In this document: positions 1 to 7,016 of the stretch, piece after piece | Layout: each line of letters starts with the position of its first letter | Position numbering within the stretch: position 1 is the stretch's first letter | NCBI GenBank assembly: GCA_031551485.1 | Contig: JAVBNO010000060.1 | Coordinates: forward strand, 1-13,275 | DNA from: JAVBNO01 sp031551485 | GTDB taxonomy: Bacteria; Bacillota; Clostridia; Oscillospirales; Ruminococcaceae | DNA: 13,275 nucleotides | Reading direction: 5' to 3' | The notes under the pieces: generated by a model | Told to the model about the DNA's origin: nothing | Seen by the model: only the letters and a program-made list of their open reading frames with translations | The model's database searches: none | Program-made: the position numbers and the translations under genes

Positions 1-38
1 CGTCCTTGAGCCGGCTGCCGAATAACAAATAGTAGGCA

Positions 39-80
39 GGGGAGGGGTGCATCGCAAAAGCCCCTCCCTCATTTTTATTT
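39..80 (+). terminator. Rho-independent terminator of the upstream gene
   Basis: A GC-rich stem pairs positions 40-47 with 61-68 (8 bp, with possible wobble pairs at both ends) around a loop of about 11 bases. It is followed by a T-rich run at 72-80. It ends a gene lying left of the window. The next start codon is only 36 bases further on, so little room remains for a separate promoter. Confidence 0.8.
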
Positions 81-116
81 GCGAAAATGCAATGGAAAAG
101 GATAGAGCAAATTTTT

Positions 117-1241
117 ATGGAAAAAGTGACCCTTTGTTGCCCCTGTATGTTTGGCATTGAAAGTGTGCTGGCAGGGGAGATCAAGCGCCTTGGCGGCGAA
201 GATATCATTACAACCGACGGCAAGGTGACCGTCACCGGCGATATCGGTTTAGTTGCCCGGCTCAATACTTTTTTGCGTACGGCAGAGCGTGTGCAAATTT
301 TGTTGGGCAGCTTTCCTTGCCACAGTTTTAACGATTTGTTTGAAGGTGCCGTCCAACTTCCGTTCGAACGCTTTGTCGGCCGCGACGATGCTTTCCCTGT
401 CAAAGGCTGGTCGCTGGGGTCGACGCTTCACAGCATCCCCGATTGCCAGTCCATTGTCAAAAAAGCGGCGGTCAAACGGCTGGAGGGTATCTATAAACAG
501 AGTTGGTTTGAAGAAACAGGCCCTGTACGCCAAATTCAATTTTCCATCCACAAAAATCAGGCGTCTATTTTTCTGGACACTTCGGGGGAGGGGCTTCACA
601 AACGGGGTTATCGCCAGGTGGCCAACGCTGCCCCAATTAAAGAGACATTGGCTGCCGGCATACTCGACCTGCTGCGCATTTATCCCGATACCCAAATCTA
701 TGACCCCTTTTGCGGCTCCGGCACCTTTCTCATCGAGGCAGGTCTGAAAGCGCTCAATATTGCTCCGGGGATGAAGCGGCGCTTTGCCGCTGAAAAATGG
801 GACGCCTTGCCGTCCTCTATATGGCAAGCCGCCCGCCAGGAGGCCGTGGATGCCGTCCGCAGCGGCGTTACCTTCCACGGCACCGGCACCGACATTGACG
901 CCGAAAGCCTGCGCATCGCTGTAGGCAACACCAAGCTGGCCAGCCTTTCGCCCTATATTTCCTATGCCGCCGCCGATATCAGCGCCTTCTCGGTTGCCAA
1001 TCTGCCGGAGGGCAAAGCACTGGTGGTTTGCAACCCGCCCTATGGCGAGCGTCTTGCGGACTTGCAGGAATCGGAAAGGCTTATCAGAGAAATGGGTACC
1101 GTCTTTGTGCCCAGGGCGGGTGTGGCCTACGCGATTATCAGCCCTCACGAGCATTTTGAGGAACTTTTCGGCCGACAGGCTATGAAACGCCGCAAGCTGT
1201 ACAACGGCATGATTAAATGCCAACTTTATATATTTGCCTAG
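117..1241 (+). CDS. THUMP-domain class I SAM-dependent RNA (23S rRNA guanine-N2 type) methyltransferase, RlmL/YpsC family
   Basis: The protein is predicted to transfer a methyl group from S-adenosylmethionine to a guanine N2 in RNA, most likely 23S rRNA, in the cytoplasm. An N-terminal ferredoxin-like/THUMP region covers about residues 1-155 and a Rossmann methyltransferase domain about 160-374. The SAM-binding motif DPFCGSGT is at residues 196-203, and the catalytic motif NPPYGER at 306-312 is typical of N2-guanine RNA methylases. At 374 aa the length matches B. subtilis YpsC. An in-frame ATG lies 30 bases upstream at 87, but it has no Shine-Dalgarno sequence. The ATG at 117 has AAGGAT at 98-103 and gives the family-like beginning MEKVTL...FGIE, so I prefer it. 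The DUF1638 gene follows after 28 bases and is probably cotranscribed. The exact target nucleotide cannot be read from the sequence. Confidence 0.9.
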   Translation: MEKVTLCCPCMFGIESVLAGEIKRLGGEDIITTDGKVTVTGDIGLVARLNTFLRTAERVQILLGSFPCHSFNDLFEGAVQLPFERFVGRDDAFPVKGWSLGSTLHSIPDCQSIVKKAAVKRLEGIYKQSWFEETGPVRQIQFSIHKNQASIFLDTSGEGLHKRGYRQVANAAPIKETLAAGILDLLRIYPDTQIYDPFCGSGTFLIEAGLKALNIAPGMKRRFAAEKWDALPSSIWQAARQEAVDAVRSGVTFHGTGTDIDAESLRIAVGNTKLASLSPYISYAAADISAFSVANLPEGKALVVCNPPYGERLADLQESERLIREMGTVFVPRAGVAYAIISPHEHFEELFGRQAMKRRKLYNGMIKCQLYIFA

Positions 1242-1269
1242 CATTACTTTATCTATCGGAGGGAATTGT

Positions 1270-2013
1270 ATGCGTCTGGCGCTCATTGCCTGTCATGTCC
1301 TAAACCGGGAACTCAGCTATGTGGCCAGCACCGGCCCCAACAGCATTAAAGCCCATTGGCTTGAGCAGGGACTGCACGACACCCCCGAGCTTTTGCGAAA
1401 GAGCATTCAAAAGAAAATTGATGAGATTGAAGCCTACCAGCAGGATATGATCGATCAGTATCGTTTTGAGCGAACAGTGGAAACCATTGTGCTGGGCTAT
1501 GGCCTGTGTTCTAACGGCGTTATTGGGTTGCAAACCCATTTACTGCCACTGGTGGTGCCCCGCTGCGATGACTGTATTTCACTTTTTCTGGGCTCCCGCC
1601 AGCGGTACCTGGAGGAGTTTCACGCCCGCAACGGCATTTTTTGGTACAATCCGGGCTGGATCGAAACCTGCCTTACTCCCTCCAAGGTCTCTTACGAAAA
1701 ACGGCTGGAGCGCTATAACGCCCTTTATGGGGAGGACAATGGCGAGTACCTGATGGAAATGGAAAATGGCTGGACCGGTAAGTACGAAAACTGTGTCTAT
1801 ATTGAGTCCCCCATTTACCCCGAACCGGCTTATGAGGATTACACAAAGGAGGCCGCCGCCCATTTTGGTTGGCAGTATACCAAGCTGCAGGGGCAGATGG
1901 GCTACATTGAAAGCCTTTTGTCCGGCCAATGGGACGATGAGCGGTTTTTAGTCTGTCCCCCGGGCCGGGAGGTTGGAGCCGAGTATACCGGCAGACTCAT
2001 GGAAGTAAAATAA
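1270..2013 (+). CDS. DUF1638 domain protein
   Basis: I recognise this 247-aa protein as DUF1638, a family without an established biochemical function that occurs in methanogens and anaerobic bacteria, often near corrinoid methyltransferase genes. The whole length is one domain. Visible hallmarks are the start RLALIACHVL with C8, the GYGLCSNG motif at 76-83 with C80, and PRCDDCISLFLGS at 97-109 with C99 and C102. There is also an NPGW motif in the middle. The recurring Cys, Asp and His residues suggest a metal or cofactor site, but that is inference. There is no signal peptide or membrane segment. The start is fixed by GGAGGG at 1258-1263, 6 bases before the ATG; an upstream in-frame TTG at 1234 overlaps the preceding gene and lacks a ribosome site. 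The PocR-AraC regulator and corrinoid protein downstream suggest a role in corrinoid-dependent methyl transfer. Confidence 0.85.
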   Translation: MRLALIACHVLNRELSYVASTGPNSIKAHWLEQGLHDTPELLRKSIQKKIDEIEAYQQDMIDQYRFERTVETIVLGYGLCSNGVIGLQTHLLPLVVPRCDDCISLFLGSRQRYLEEFHARNGIFWYNPGWIETCLTPSKVSYEKRLERYNALYGEDNGEYLMEMENGWTGKYENCVYIESPIYPEPAYEDYTKEAAAHFGWQYTKLQGQMGYIESLLSGQWDDERFLVCPPGREVGAEYTGRLMEVK

Positions 2014-2018
2014 GATGA

Positions 2019-2073
2019 TTTTACCAAAAAAACAAAGTTTTTACTAAAGGACTATCTACTTTAGTGTTAAAAT
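2019..2073 (+). promoter_or_regulatory. Candidate operator and extended -10 promoter of the PocR-AraC/corrinoid operon
   Basis: The gap between DUF1638 and the regulator holds a near-perfect direct repeat, TTTTACCAAA (2019-2028) and TTTTACTAAA (2039-2048), 20 bases apart. An inverted copy of its core follows: ACTAAAG at 2043-2049 pairs with CTTTAGT at 2059-2065. Next comes TGT-TAAAAT (2065-2073), an extended -10 candidate without a good -35. AraC-type activators commonly bind direct repeats spaced about two helical turns apart beside weak -35 regions. The repeats and the -10 are seen in the sequence; the regulatory role is inference. Confidence 0.5.
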
Positions 2074-2098
2074 AGGTCATAGCATGTTGGAGAATCAT

Positions 2099-3310
2099 AT
2101 GGAGGCACAAAGCATCACCAATCCGGCAGAATATGCCAATCATATTGCAGAAGCCTGTGGTGTTTCTTGTACCCATTTTTCGCCGGACGTATGGAGCAGG
2201 GAACTTCCCCGGTTTTGTGTGCAAGTTTGTCCTCTCAATACCAAAAGCTGCAACTGCGCCTACACCCACCGCTATGGCTGTTACGAGGCGGACCGGTGGG
2301 GCGGTCGCTATGTATACTATTGCCCCTTTGGGCTTATTTTCATCGCGGCCAACTGCCGCCCCACAGAACCCTCCGGCAAAAGCTACTTGATTACTGGACC
2401 AATTCTAATGGGCGATCCCCAGGATTTTGAGATTGACCTTACTCGTTTCCGTTTGGAAATTCGGCCCCCTGTTTTTACCACTTCCCGGGTCAACCACCTT
2501 GCCGAACTGATAACGGCGGTAGGGCGCTATCTTTCCGACAACCAGCTTGCCCATCATTCCGATATTACAGCCAATCACTTGGGCAACCTTTTGTACGACG
2601 TTTCGGATGAAATGCGGGCAACCGGTGCCATGGACAATTACCCCATCGTCCATGAAAAAGAGCTGGAAGGGCTGATTGCCCGGGCGGACAAAGAAGGTGC
2701 TCAGGAGCTTCTCAATAAGCTTCTTGGTTATATCTACTTCAGTTCTGGCACTGACTTTTCCATCATTAAAGCGCGCGCCATAGAGCTTATTGTCATTCTT
2801 TCCCGTGCCTCTATTGAGGGCGGGGCGGAAATCAGCAAGATATTCTGGCTCAATTCCAACTATCTCAGCGAGGTCAACCGCTTTACCGATATTGTCCAAC
2901 TCAGCGAATGGCTCACCCAGGTGATGCACCGTTTTATCAGTTATGTGTTCGATTTTACCGAGATTAAGCACGTGGACGTCATCTTTAAAGCGCTGGAATA
3001 CATAAAACACAATTACAATGAAAAAATATCCCTTCAAAGTGTGGCGGCCCATGTCAATTTAAGCCGTTCTTATTTAAGCAAAGTCTTTAAGGACGAGATG
3101 AATTGTACCTTCACCCACTATGTAAACCAAATTCGGGTGGAAAAAAGCAAAACGCTTCTGCTCAACCAGGAGCTAGATATTATTGAAATTGCCCTGATGG
3201 TGGGCTTTGATGACCAAAGCTATTTTACCAAAGTGTTTAAAAAGCTTGCTGGGGTTTCTCCTGGCAAATATCGCGAGAACCGTGGCATGGTTCCTAAATC
3301 AAGTGACTAA
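2099..3310 (+). CDS. AraC-family transcriptional regulator with N-terminal PocR sensory domain
   Basis: This is a cytoplasmic one-component regulator of 403 aa. The PocR ligand-binding domain covers about residues 10-165. It has a dense cysteine set (C40, C44, C51, C53, C61, C75, C86) and the family-like stretches RWGGRYVYYCPFGL and ITGPILMG. A helical linker of about 120 residues leads to a double helix-turn-helix AraC DNA-binding domain at about 291-395, with the signatures LSRSYLSKVFK and VGFDDQSYFTKVFKK...SPGKYR. PocR domains are thought to sense small C1/C3 metabolites; Salmonella PocR responds to 1,2-propanediol. ATG 2099 is preferred because GGAGA (2089-2093) lies 5 bases upstream; an ATG at 2084 adds five residues but has a poor ribosome site. 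The corrinoid protein follows after 30 bases and is probably its target and cotranscribed. The ligand is unknown. Confidence 0.9.
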   Translation: MEAQSITNPAEYANHIAEACGVSCTHFSPDVWSRELPRFCVQVCPLNTKSCNCAYTHRYGCYEADRWGGRYVYYCPFGLIFIAANCRPTEPSGKSYLITGPILMGDPQDFEIDLTRFRLEIRPPVFTTSRVNHLAELITAVGRYLSDNQLAHHSDITANHLGNLLYDVSDEMRATGAMDNYPIVHEKELEGLIARADKEGAQELLNKLLGYIYFSSGTDFSIIKARAIELIVILSRASIEGGAEISKIFWLNSNYLSEVNRFTDIVQLSEWLTQVMHRFISYVFDFTEIKHVDVIFKALEYIKHNYNEKISLQSVAAHVNLSRSYLSKVFKDEMNCTFTHYVNQIRVEKSKTLLLNQELDIIEIALMVGFDDQSYFTKVFKKLAGVSPGKYRENRGMVPKSSD

Positions 3311-3340
3311 GCTGAATCATACTGAAAAGGAGCGAAACTG

Positions 3341-3973
3341 ATGGAGATTTTGGAAGAGATTGGCACATTGATGCAGCAGGGACGGGCGCCCAAGGTCAAA
3401 GAGCTTGTGGCCCAGGCGTTGGCAGACGGCGTTTCTGCCAAAGACATTTTGCAGGATGGCCTTTTGTCCGCCATGGGCATTGTAGGCGAAAAGTTTAAGA
3501 ACAACGAAGTCTTTGTGCCCGAGGTGCTCATTGCCGCCCGCGCCATGAATGCAGGCCTGGAGATTCTGCGCCCCGAGCTTACAGCAGCCGGTGTTGAAGA
3601 CAAAGGAACTGTCATCATCGGTACTGTCAAGGGAGACCTGCACGATATCGGTAAAAACCTGGTTAAAATGATGATGGAAGGTCGCGGCCTCAAAGTCATT
3701 GACTTGGGCGTGGATGTCACCCCCGAGCAATTCGTCCAGGCTGCCACCGAAAACAATGCGCAAGTCATTGCCTGCTCTGCACTTCTTACCACCACCATGG
3801 GCGAAATGAAAAATGTGGTGGAGGGAGTTAAAGGCTGCTCGCAGGCAGACAAGGTCAAAGTGATGGTGGGCGGCGCCCCGATTAATCAGGTGTTCTGCGA
3901 TTCCATTGGTGCCGATTGCTACGCTCCCGATGCGACCAGCGCGGCCGAGGCGGCGCTTAACTACTGCTCGTAA
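3341..3973 (+). CDS. Corrinoid protein (B12-binding methyl carrier, MtbC/MttC type)
   Basis: This 210-aa cytoplasmic protein carries a cobalamin cofactor and shuttles a methyl group between a substrate:corrinoid methyltransferase and a second methyltransferase, as MtbC/MttC do with methylamines. The N-terminal helical cap (methionine-synthase B12-binding module 1) covers about residues 1-85 and the Rossmann-like B12-binding domain about 88-210. The signature DxHxxG is D99-x-H101-x-x-G104, with H101 the expected lower cobalt ligand. It is followed by SALLTTTM and VMVGGAPI, which contact the cofactor tail in this family. AAAAGGAG at 3325-3332 sits 8 bases before the ATG. It lies 30 bases behind the PocR-AraC gene and is closed by a terminator. 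No methyltransferase or corrinoid reactivase is in the window, so the substrate cannot be assigned. Confidence 0.92.
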   Translation: MEILEEIGTLMQQGRAPKVKELVAQALADGVSAKDILQDGLLSAMGIVGEKFKNNEVFVPEVLIAARAMNAGLEILRPELTAAGVEDKGTVIIGTVKGDLHDIGKNLVKMMMEGRGLKVIDLGVDVTPEQFVQAATENNAQVIACSALLTTTMGEMKNVVEGVKGCSQADKVKVMVGGAPINQVFCDSIGADCYAPDATSAAEAALNYCS

Positions 3974-3994
3974 TTCAGAAAATTGCCCACATAG

Positions 3995-4031
3995 AAAGGC
4001 CGTCGATCTAACAAATCCGCGGCCTTTTTTT
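3995..4031 (+). terminator. Rho-independent terminator after the corrinoid gene
   Basis: The perfect 8-bp stem AAAGGCCG (3995-4002) pairs with CGGCCTTT (4020-4027) around a 17-base loop and runs into a T-rich tail. It closes the regulator/corrinoid operon 22 bases after the stop codon. Confidence 0.85.
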
Positions 4032-4071
4032 GTTTATATGAGTGGACAAATCACACTTTCACCCTTTTGTG

Positions 4072-4079
4072 CATATAAT
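4072..4079 (+). promoter_or_regulatory. Candidate -10 element for yunB
   Basis: The sequence CATATAAT lies between the preceding terminator and yunB. It matches a sigma-A -10 (TATAAT at 4074-4079) and also resembles the sigma-E -10 consensus CATACAAT. No convincing -35 is seen for either. B. subtilis yunB belongs to the sigma-E regulon, so a mother-cell promoter is plausible. Initiation about 7 bases downstream would leave a very short leader containing the ribosome site for GTG 4099. Confidence 0.4.
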
Positions 4080-4098
4080 GGCGGATGGGGGTGATTTT

Positions 4099-4809
4099 GT
4101 GCTCATACGCCAACGGGGCATTCGCACCAGACGCAGATCCGCCAAACGGCTTATCGCTTTCAAAATGCTGGTTTGCCTGGTGGCCATTGTGGTGACGGTG
4201 GCCTACATCGACTCCAAGCTGCGCAGCATCATCACGACCGTCGCTTCCTACCAGGCCCGTGTTTATGCCACCAAGGCCATTAACGATGCGGTCTCCCGCC
4301 AACTGGCCGAAGATAACGTACAATACGAAAATCTGGTCAATATCACCAAGGATGATGCGGGGGATATCACGTCTATCCAGGCCAATATGATCGAAATCAA
4401 TCGACTGAAAGCCAGCATTACCAACGCGGTGCTGGAGGAAATTATGCAGATTCAGGAGCAAAAAATCAGCATCCCGGTGGGTACTTTATTAGGCAACCAG
4501 TTTACGTCCGGCCGCGGCCCGCGCATCCCCTTCAAATTGATCCCGGCGGGCTTTGCCAGCACCAGCATCAGCAACCGATTTGAATCGGCAGGTATCAACC
4601 AAACCCGCCACCAAATTATGCTGGATATGACGACCAATATGACAGCCATTGTGCCGGGCTATACGGTGGCAACCGAGGTCACCACTAACATTTGCTTGGC
4701 GGAGACCGTGATTGTGGGACGCATTCCCGCCAACTTTACACAGGTGGAGGGTAGTTTGGGCGGCATGCCCAACATTGTTGCCGACTACGGCACCTCCACA
4801 TCTTCATAA
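4099..4809 (+). CDS. yunB: Sporulation protein YunB
   Basis: I identify this as YunB, a mother-cell sporulation protein needed for normal spore formation in B. subtilis; its molecular activity is not known. The product is about 236 aa (B. subtilis YunB is 254). A basic N-terminus is followed by one membrane segment at about residues 18-37, and a soluble domain faces outside the cytoplasm. Family-like stretches are IPVGTLLGNQ, GRGPRIP and the alternating-strand C-terminus ending in VEGSLG. Start choice: GTG 4099 has a G-rich ribosome site (4087-4094) and begins MLIRQRG. The ATG at 4078 overlaps the candidate -10 and lacks a ribosome site, as does the GTG at 4042. No terminator is visible before the ligA promoter. 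Confidence 0.82.
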   Translation: MLIRQRGIRTRRRSAKRLIAFKMLVCLVAIVVTVAYIDSKLRSIITTVASYQARVYATKAINDAVSRQLAEDNVQYENLVNITKDDAGDITSIQANMIEINRLKASITNAVLEEIMQIQEQKISIPVGTLLGNQFTSGRGPRIPFKLIPAGFASTSISNRFESAGINQTRHQIMLDMTTNMTAIVPGYTVATEVTTNICLAETVIVGRIPANFTQVEGSLGGMPNIVADYGTSTSS

Positions 4810-4844
4810 TTATTTTAACCGTCCCTTCTTTTTAAGCAGTGGTA

Positions 4845-4853
4845 TGGTATAAT
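4845..4853 (+). promoter_or_regulatory. Extended -10 promoter of ligA
   Basis: TGG-TATAAT at 4845-4853 is a perfect extended -10 (TGn plus TATAAT). The region 16-17 bases upstream is only a weak -35 (TTCTTT-like). The asp23 promoter shares the core TGGTATAATAT, which suggests a common housekeeping sigma-A type. The leader to the ligA start would be about 28 bases. Confidence 0.65.
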
Positions 4854-4887
4854 ATCCCTATGGATACAAAGCGCCGGAGGGATCGAT

Positions 4888-6864
4888 ATGGACGAGAACC
4901 AAATCAAAACGGAAATGCGGGCACTGGAGGAACAGGTGGCTTATCACAGCCACCGTTACTACGATTTGGACAGCCCCGAAATTGACGATTACGCCTTCGA
5001 TAAGCTGATCCACCAGCTTGTCGACCTGGAAGAGCAATACCCCCATCTCAAGTCGCCGGATTCCCCCACCCAGCGGGTGGGCGGTTCGGCGCAAAACACC
5101 TTTGCCCAGGTTGTGCATCGCATTCAACTGGGTTCCCTTCAGGATGTTTTTAGCGTAGAGGATGTCTACGCCTTTGACCGCAGAGTGCGAGAAGCAGTGC
5201 CCGACCCTACCTATGTGGTGGAGCCGAAGATAGATGGTCTCTCGGTTGCCCTTGTGTATGAAAACGGCGTCTTTCGCCAGGGCGCCACCCGGGGGGATGG
5301 CTTTGCCGGCGAGGATGTATCTGAAAACTTAAAGACTGTCCGCTCTATACCCCTTTCCCTCAAACAGCCGGTACCGGCTTTGGAGGTGCGGGGCGAGGTT
5401 TACATGCCACGGGAAAGTTTTCTGCGGGTTGTGGCCCAACAGGAACTGAACGACGAACAGCCCTTTAAAAACCCGCGCAACGCCGCCGCCGGTTCGCTGC
5501 GGCAAAAAAATCCAAAAATCACCGCCAAACGTGGCCTTGATATTTTTGTCTTTAATGTGCAGTATGTGGAGGGGGAGAGGCTCACCTCCCATAAGCAATC
5601 ACTGGATTTTCTGAAAGTCTGTGGCTTTCAGGTTTCTCCCTCCTATAACACCTATCAGAATATTGAGGATGTGGTGAAGGAAATTGCCCGCATTGGCGAA
5701 AGCCGTGGGCAATTTCCCTTCGACATCGACGGTGCTGTGGTTAAGGTAGATAGCTTTGCCCAGCGGGAAATGCTGGGGTCCACGGCCAAATACCCCAAAT
5801 GGGCGGTCGCCTACAAATACCCTCCGGAGGAAAAAGAGACCTGCCTTCTGGCTATCGAGGTTAAAGTGGGCCGCACCGGGGCACTCACTCCCACGGCCAT
5901 CTTCGAGCCGATTACATTGGCGGGTACCACCGTCAGCCGGGCTGTCTTGCACAATCAGGACTTTATTGATGAAAAGGGCATCGCCGTCGGCGACCGTATT
6001 GTGGTGCGCAAGGCGGGGGACATCATCCCCGAGGTGGTGGCTGTGGCTTGCCACCAGCCGGATGTGCCCGTTTATCAATTGCCAAAGACATGCCCCTCCT
6101 GCGGCGTGCCTGTGGTGCGGGAAGAAGGGGAAGCGGCGCTGCGCTGTCCCAATTTGGCTTGTCCCGCCCAGCTTTTGCGCAATCTGATTCATTTTGCCTC
6201 TCGGGATGCCATGGATATTGAAGGGTTGGGGGAAGCCATTGTCACGGCGCTGGTGGATGCAGACCTTGTCCGTTCACCTGTCGATTTGTACCGCCTGTCC
6301 CAATCGGCCCTCAGCCAGTTGGACCGGATGGGGGAGAAAAGCGGCGCCAATTTGCTGCAAAGCCTGGAACGTTCCAAGCAAAATGATTTAGGCCGCCTTG
6401 TCTTTGCCCTGGGCATCCGGGGCATTGGGCAGAAAGCTTCGATGCTGTTGGCCAAACGCTTTGGCCATATGGATAAGCTAACGACAGCCACGGTGGAGGA
6501 TATCACCGCCATTGACGGTTTCGGGCTGACCATGGCCCAGAGTGTGGCGGCCTTTTTCGCCAACACCCAGAACAAAGCCCTTGTGACCGAACTGGCTGCT
6601 TTGGGGCTCAATATGCAGTGCACCACCGCCGCCACGTCGGACGCCTTTGCCGGGCTTACTTTTGTCCTTACCGGCACACTGCCCACCATGGGCCGCAAAG
6701 AGGCTACTGAGCAAATCGAAAGCCGTGGTGGCCATGTCTCCTCCAGTGTCTCCAAAAATACCAGCTACGTTCTGGCGGGGGAGGATGCGGGCAGCAAACT
6801 CACCAAAGCCCGGCAGCTCAATATCCCCATTATTACCGAGGCCGAATTCACGGCGATGCTGTAA
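4888..6864 (+). CDS. ligA: NAD-dependent DNA ligase LigA
   Basis: This is the essential bacterial ligase that seals nicks in DNA using NAD+, releasing NMN and AMP. At 658 aa it is full length. Domain order: domain Ia at about residues 1-65; adenylation domain at about 66-315 with the AMP-accepting lysine K114 in KIDG, then EVRGEV, DGAVVK (281-286) and the K301-x-P-x-W-x-VAYKY region; an OB fold to about 400; a four-cysteine zinc finger (C402, C405, C420, C425); helix-hairpin-helix repeats at about 430-575; and a C-terminal BRCT domain at about 582-658 beginning near GLTFVLTGTL. The start has GGAGGG (4876-4881) 6 bases upstream. It appears to be its own unit, with a promoter at 4845 and a terminator at 6905, lying between two sporulation loci. 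Confidence 0.98.
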   Translation: MDENQIKTEMRALEEQVAYHSHRYYDLDSPEIDDYAFDKLIHQLVDLEEQYPHLKSPDSPTQRVGGSAQNTFAQVVHRIQLGSLQDVFSVEDVYAFDRRVREAVPDPTYVVEPKIDGLSVALVYENGVFRQGATRGDGFAGEDVSENLKTVRSIPLSLKQPVPALEVRGEVYMPRESFLRVVAQQELNDEQPFKNPRNAAAGSLRQKNPKITAKRGLDIFVFNVQYVEGERLTSHKQSLDFLKVCGFQVSPSYNTYQNIEDVVKEIARIGESRGQFPFDIDGAVVKVDSFAQREMLGSTAKYPKWAVAYKYPPEEKETCLLAIEVKVGRTGALTPTAIFEPITLAGTTVSRAVLHNQDFIDEKGIAVGDRIVVRKAGDIIPEVVAVACHQPDVPVYQLPKTCPSCGVPVVREEGEAALRCPNLACPAQLLRNLIHFASRDAMDIEGLGEAIVTALVDADLVRSPVDLYRLSQSALSQLDRMGEKSGANLLQSLERSKQNDLGRLVFALGIRGIGQKASMLLAKRFGHMDKLTTATVEDITAIDGFGLTMAQSVAAFFANTQNKALVTELAALGLNMQCTTAATSDAFAGLTFVLTGTLPTMGRKEATEQIESRGGHVSSSVSKNTSYVLAGEDAGSKLTKARQLNIPIITEAEFTAML

Positions 6865-6904
6865 ATGCATATTCTTGCCCATCTAACTGGCCATCACAAA
6901 TCAG

Positions 6905-6930
6905 ACTCCCTCGATGCGGGGGAGTTTTTT
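6905..6930 (+). terminator. Rho-independent terminator after ligA
   Basis: An 8-bp stem pairs 6905-6912 with 6918-6925 (one G-T wobble) around the 5-base loop GATGC and runs into six T. A second T-run follows at 6937-6943. It separates ligA from the spoIIIA operon. Confidence 0.88.
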
Positions 6931-6965
6931 GTTTGCTTTTTTTCAAAGCCTGTCCCAACTTTCTG

Positions 6966-6994
6966 GTCTAAACGGGGACAAGTCCTCATAAGCA
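6966..6994 (+). promoter_or_regulatory. Possible sigma-E-like promoter of the spoIIIA operon
   Basis: GTCTAAA (6966-6972) and CATAAGCA (6987-6994) are separated by 14 bases, the spacing typical of sigma-E promoters, and partly match the -35 (ATATT-like) and -10 (CATACAAT) boxes. In B. subtilis spoIIIA is transcribed by sigma-E in the mother cell. The match is imperfect and rests partly on that expectation. The gap after the ligA terminator must contain a promoter, and no sigma-A promoter is visible there. Confidence 0.35.
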
Positions 6995-7016
6995 TGGGGC
7001 AAGGAGTTGAAAAGAG

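Noticed and set aside
249..1286. Long open frame on the minus strand opposite the RNA methyltransferase (345 codons)
   Set aside because: It lies wholly antisense to a clear methyltransferase, has no recognisable domain and no ribosome site, and its length is explained by codon bias of the sense gene.
2024..2042. A-run/T-run hairpin after DUF1638 as a terminator
   Set aside because: The possible stem is almost entirely A-T pairs with no GC core, so it would be too weak; the direct-repeat reading explains the bases better.
2014..2098. Cobalamin riboswitch upstream of the regulator/corrinoid genes
   Set aside because: The gap is only 85 bases, far too short for a cobalamin riboswitch, and no B12-box-like sequence was seen.
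5599..6192. Minus-strand open frame of 197 codons within ligA, and others opposite spoIIIAA and the PocR-AraC gene
   Set aside because: These are shadows of well-supported genes, with His/Gly-rich low-quality translations and no family resemblance.
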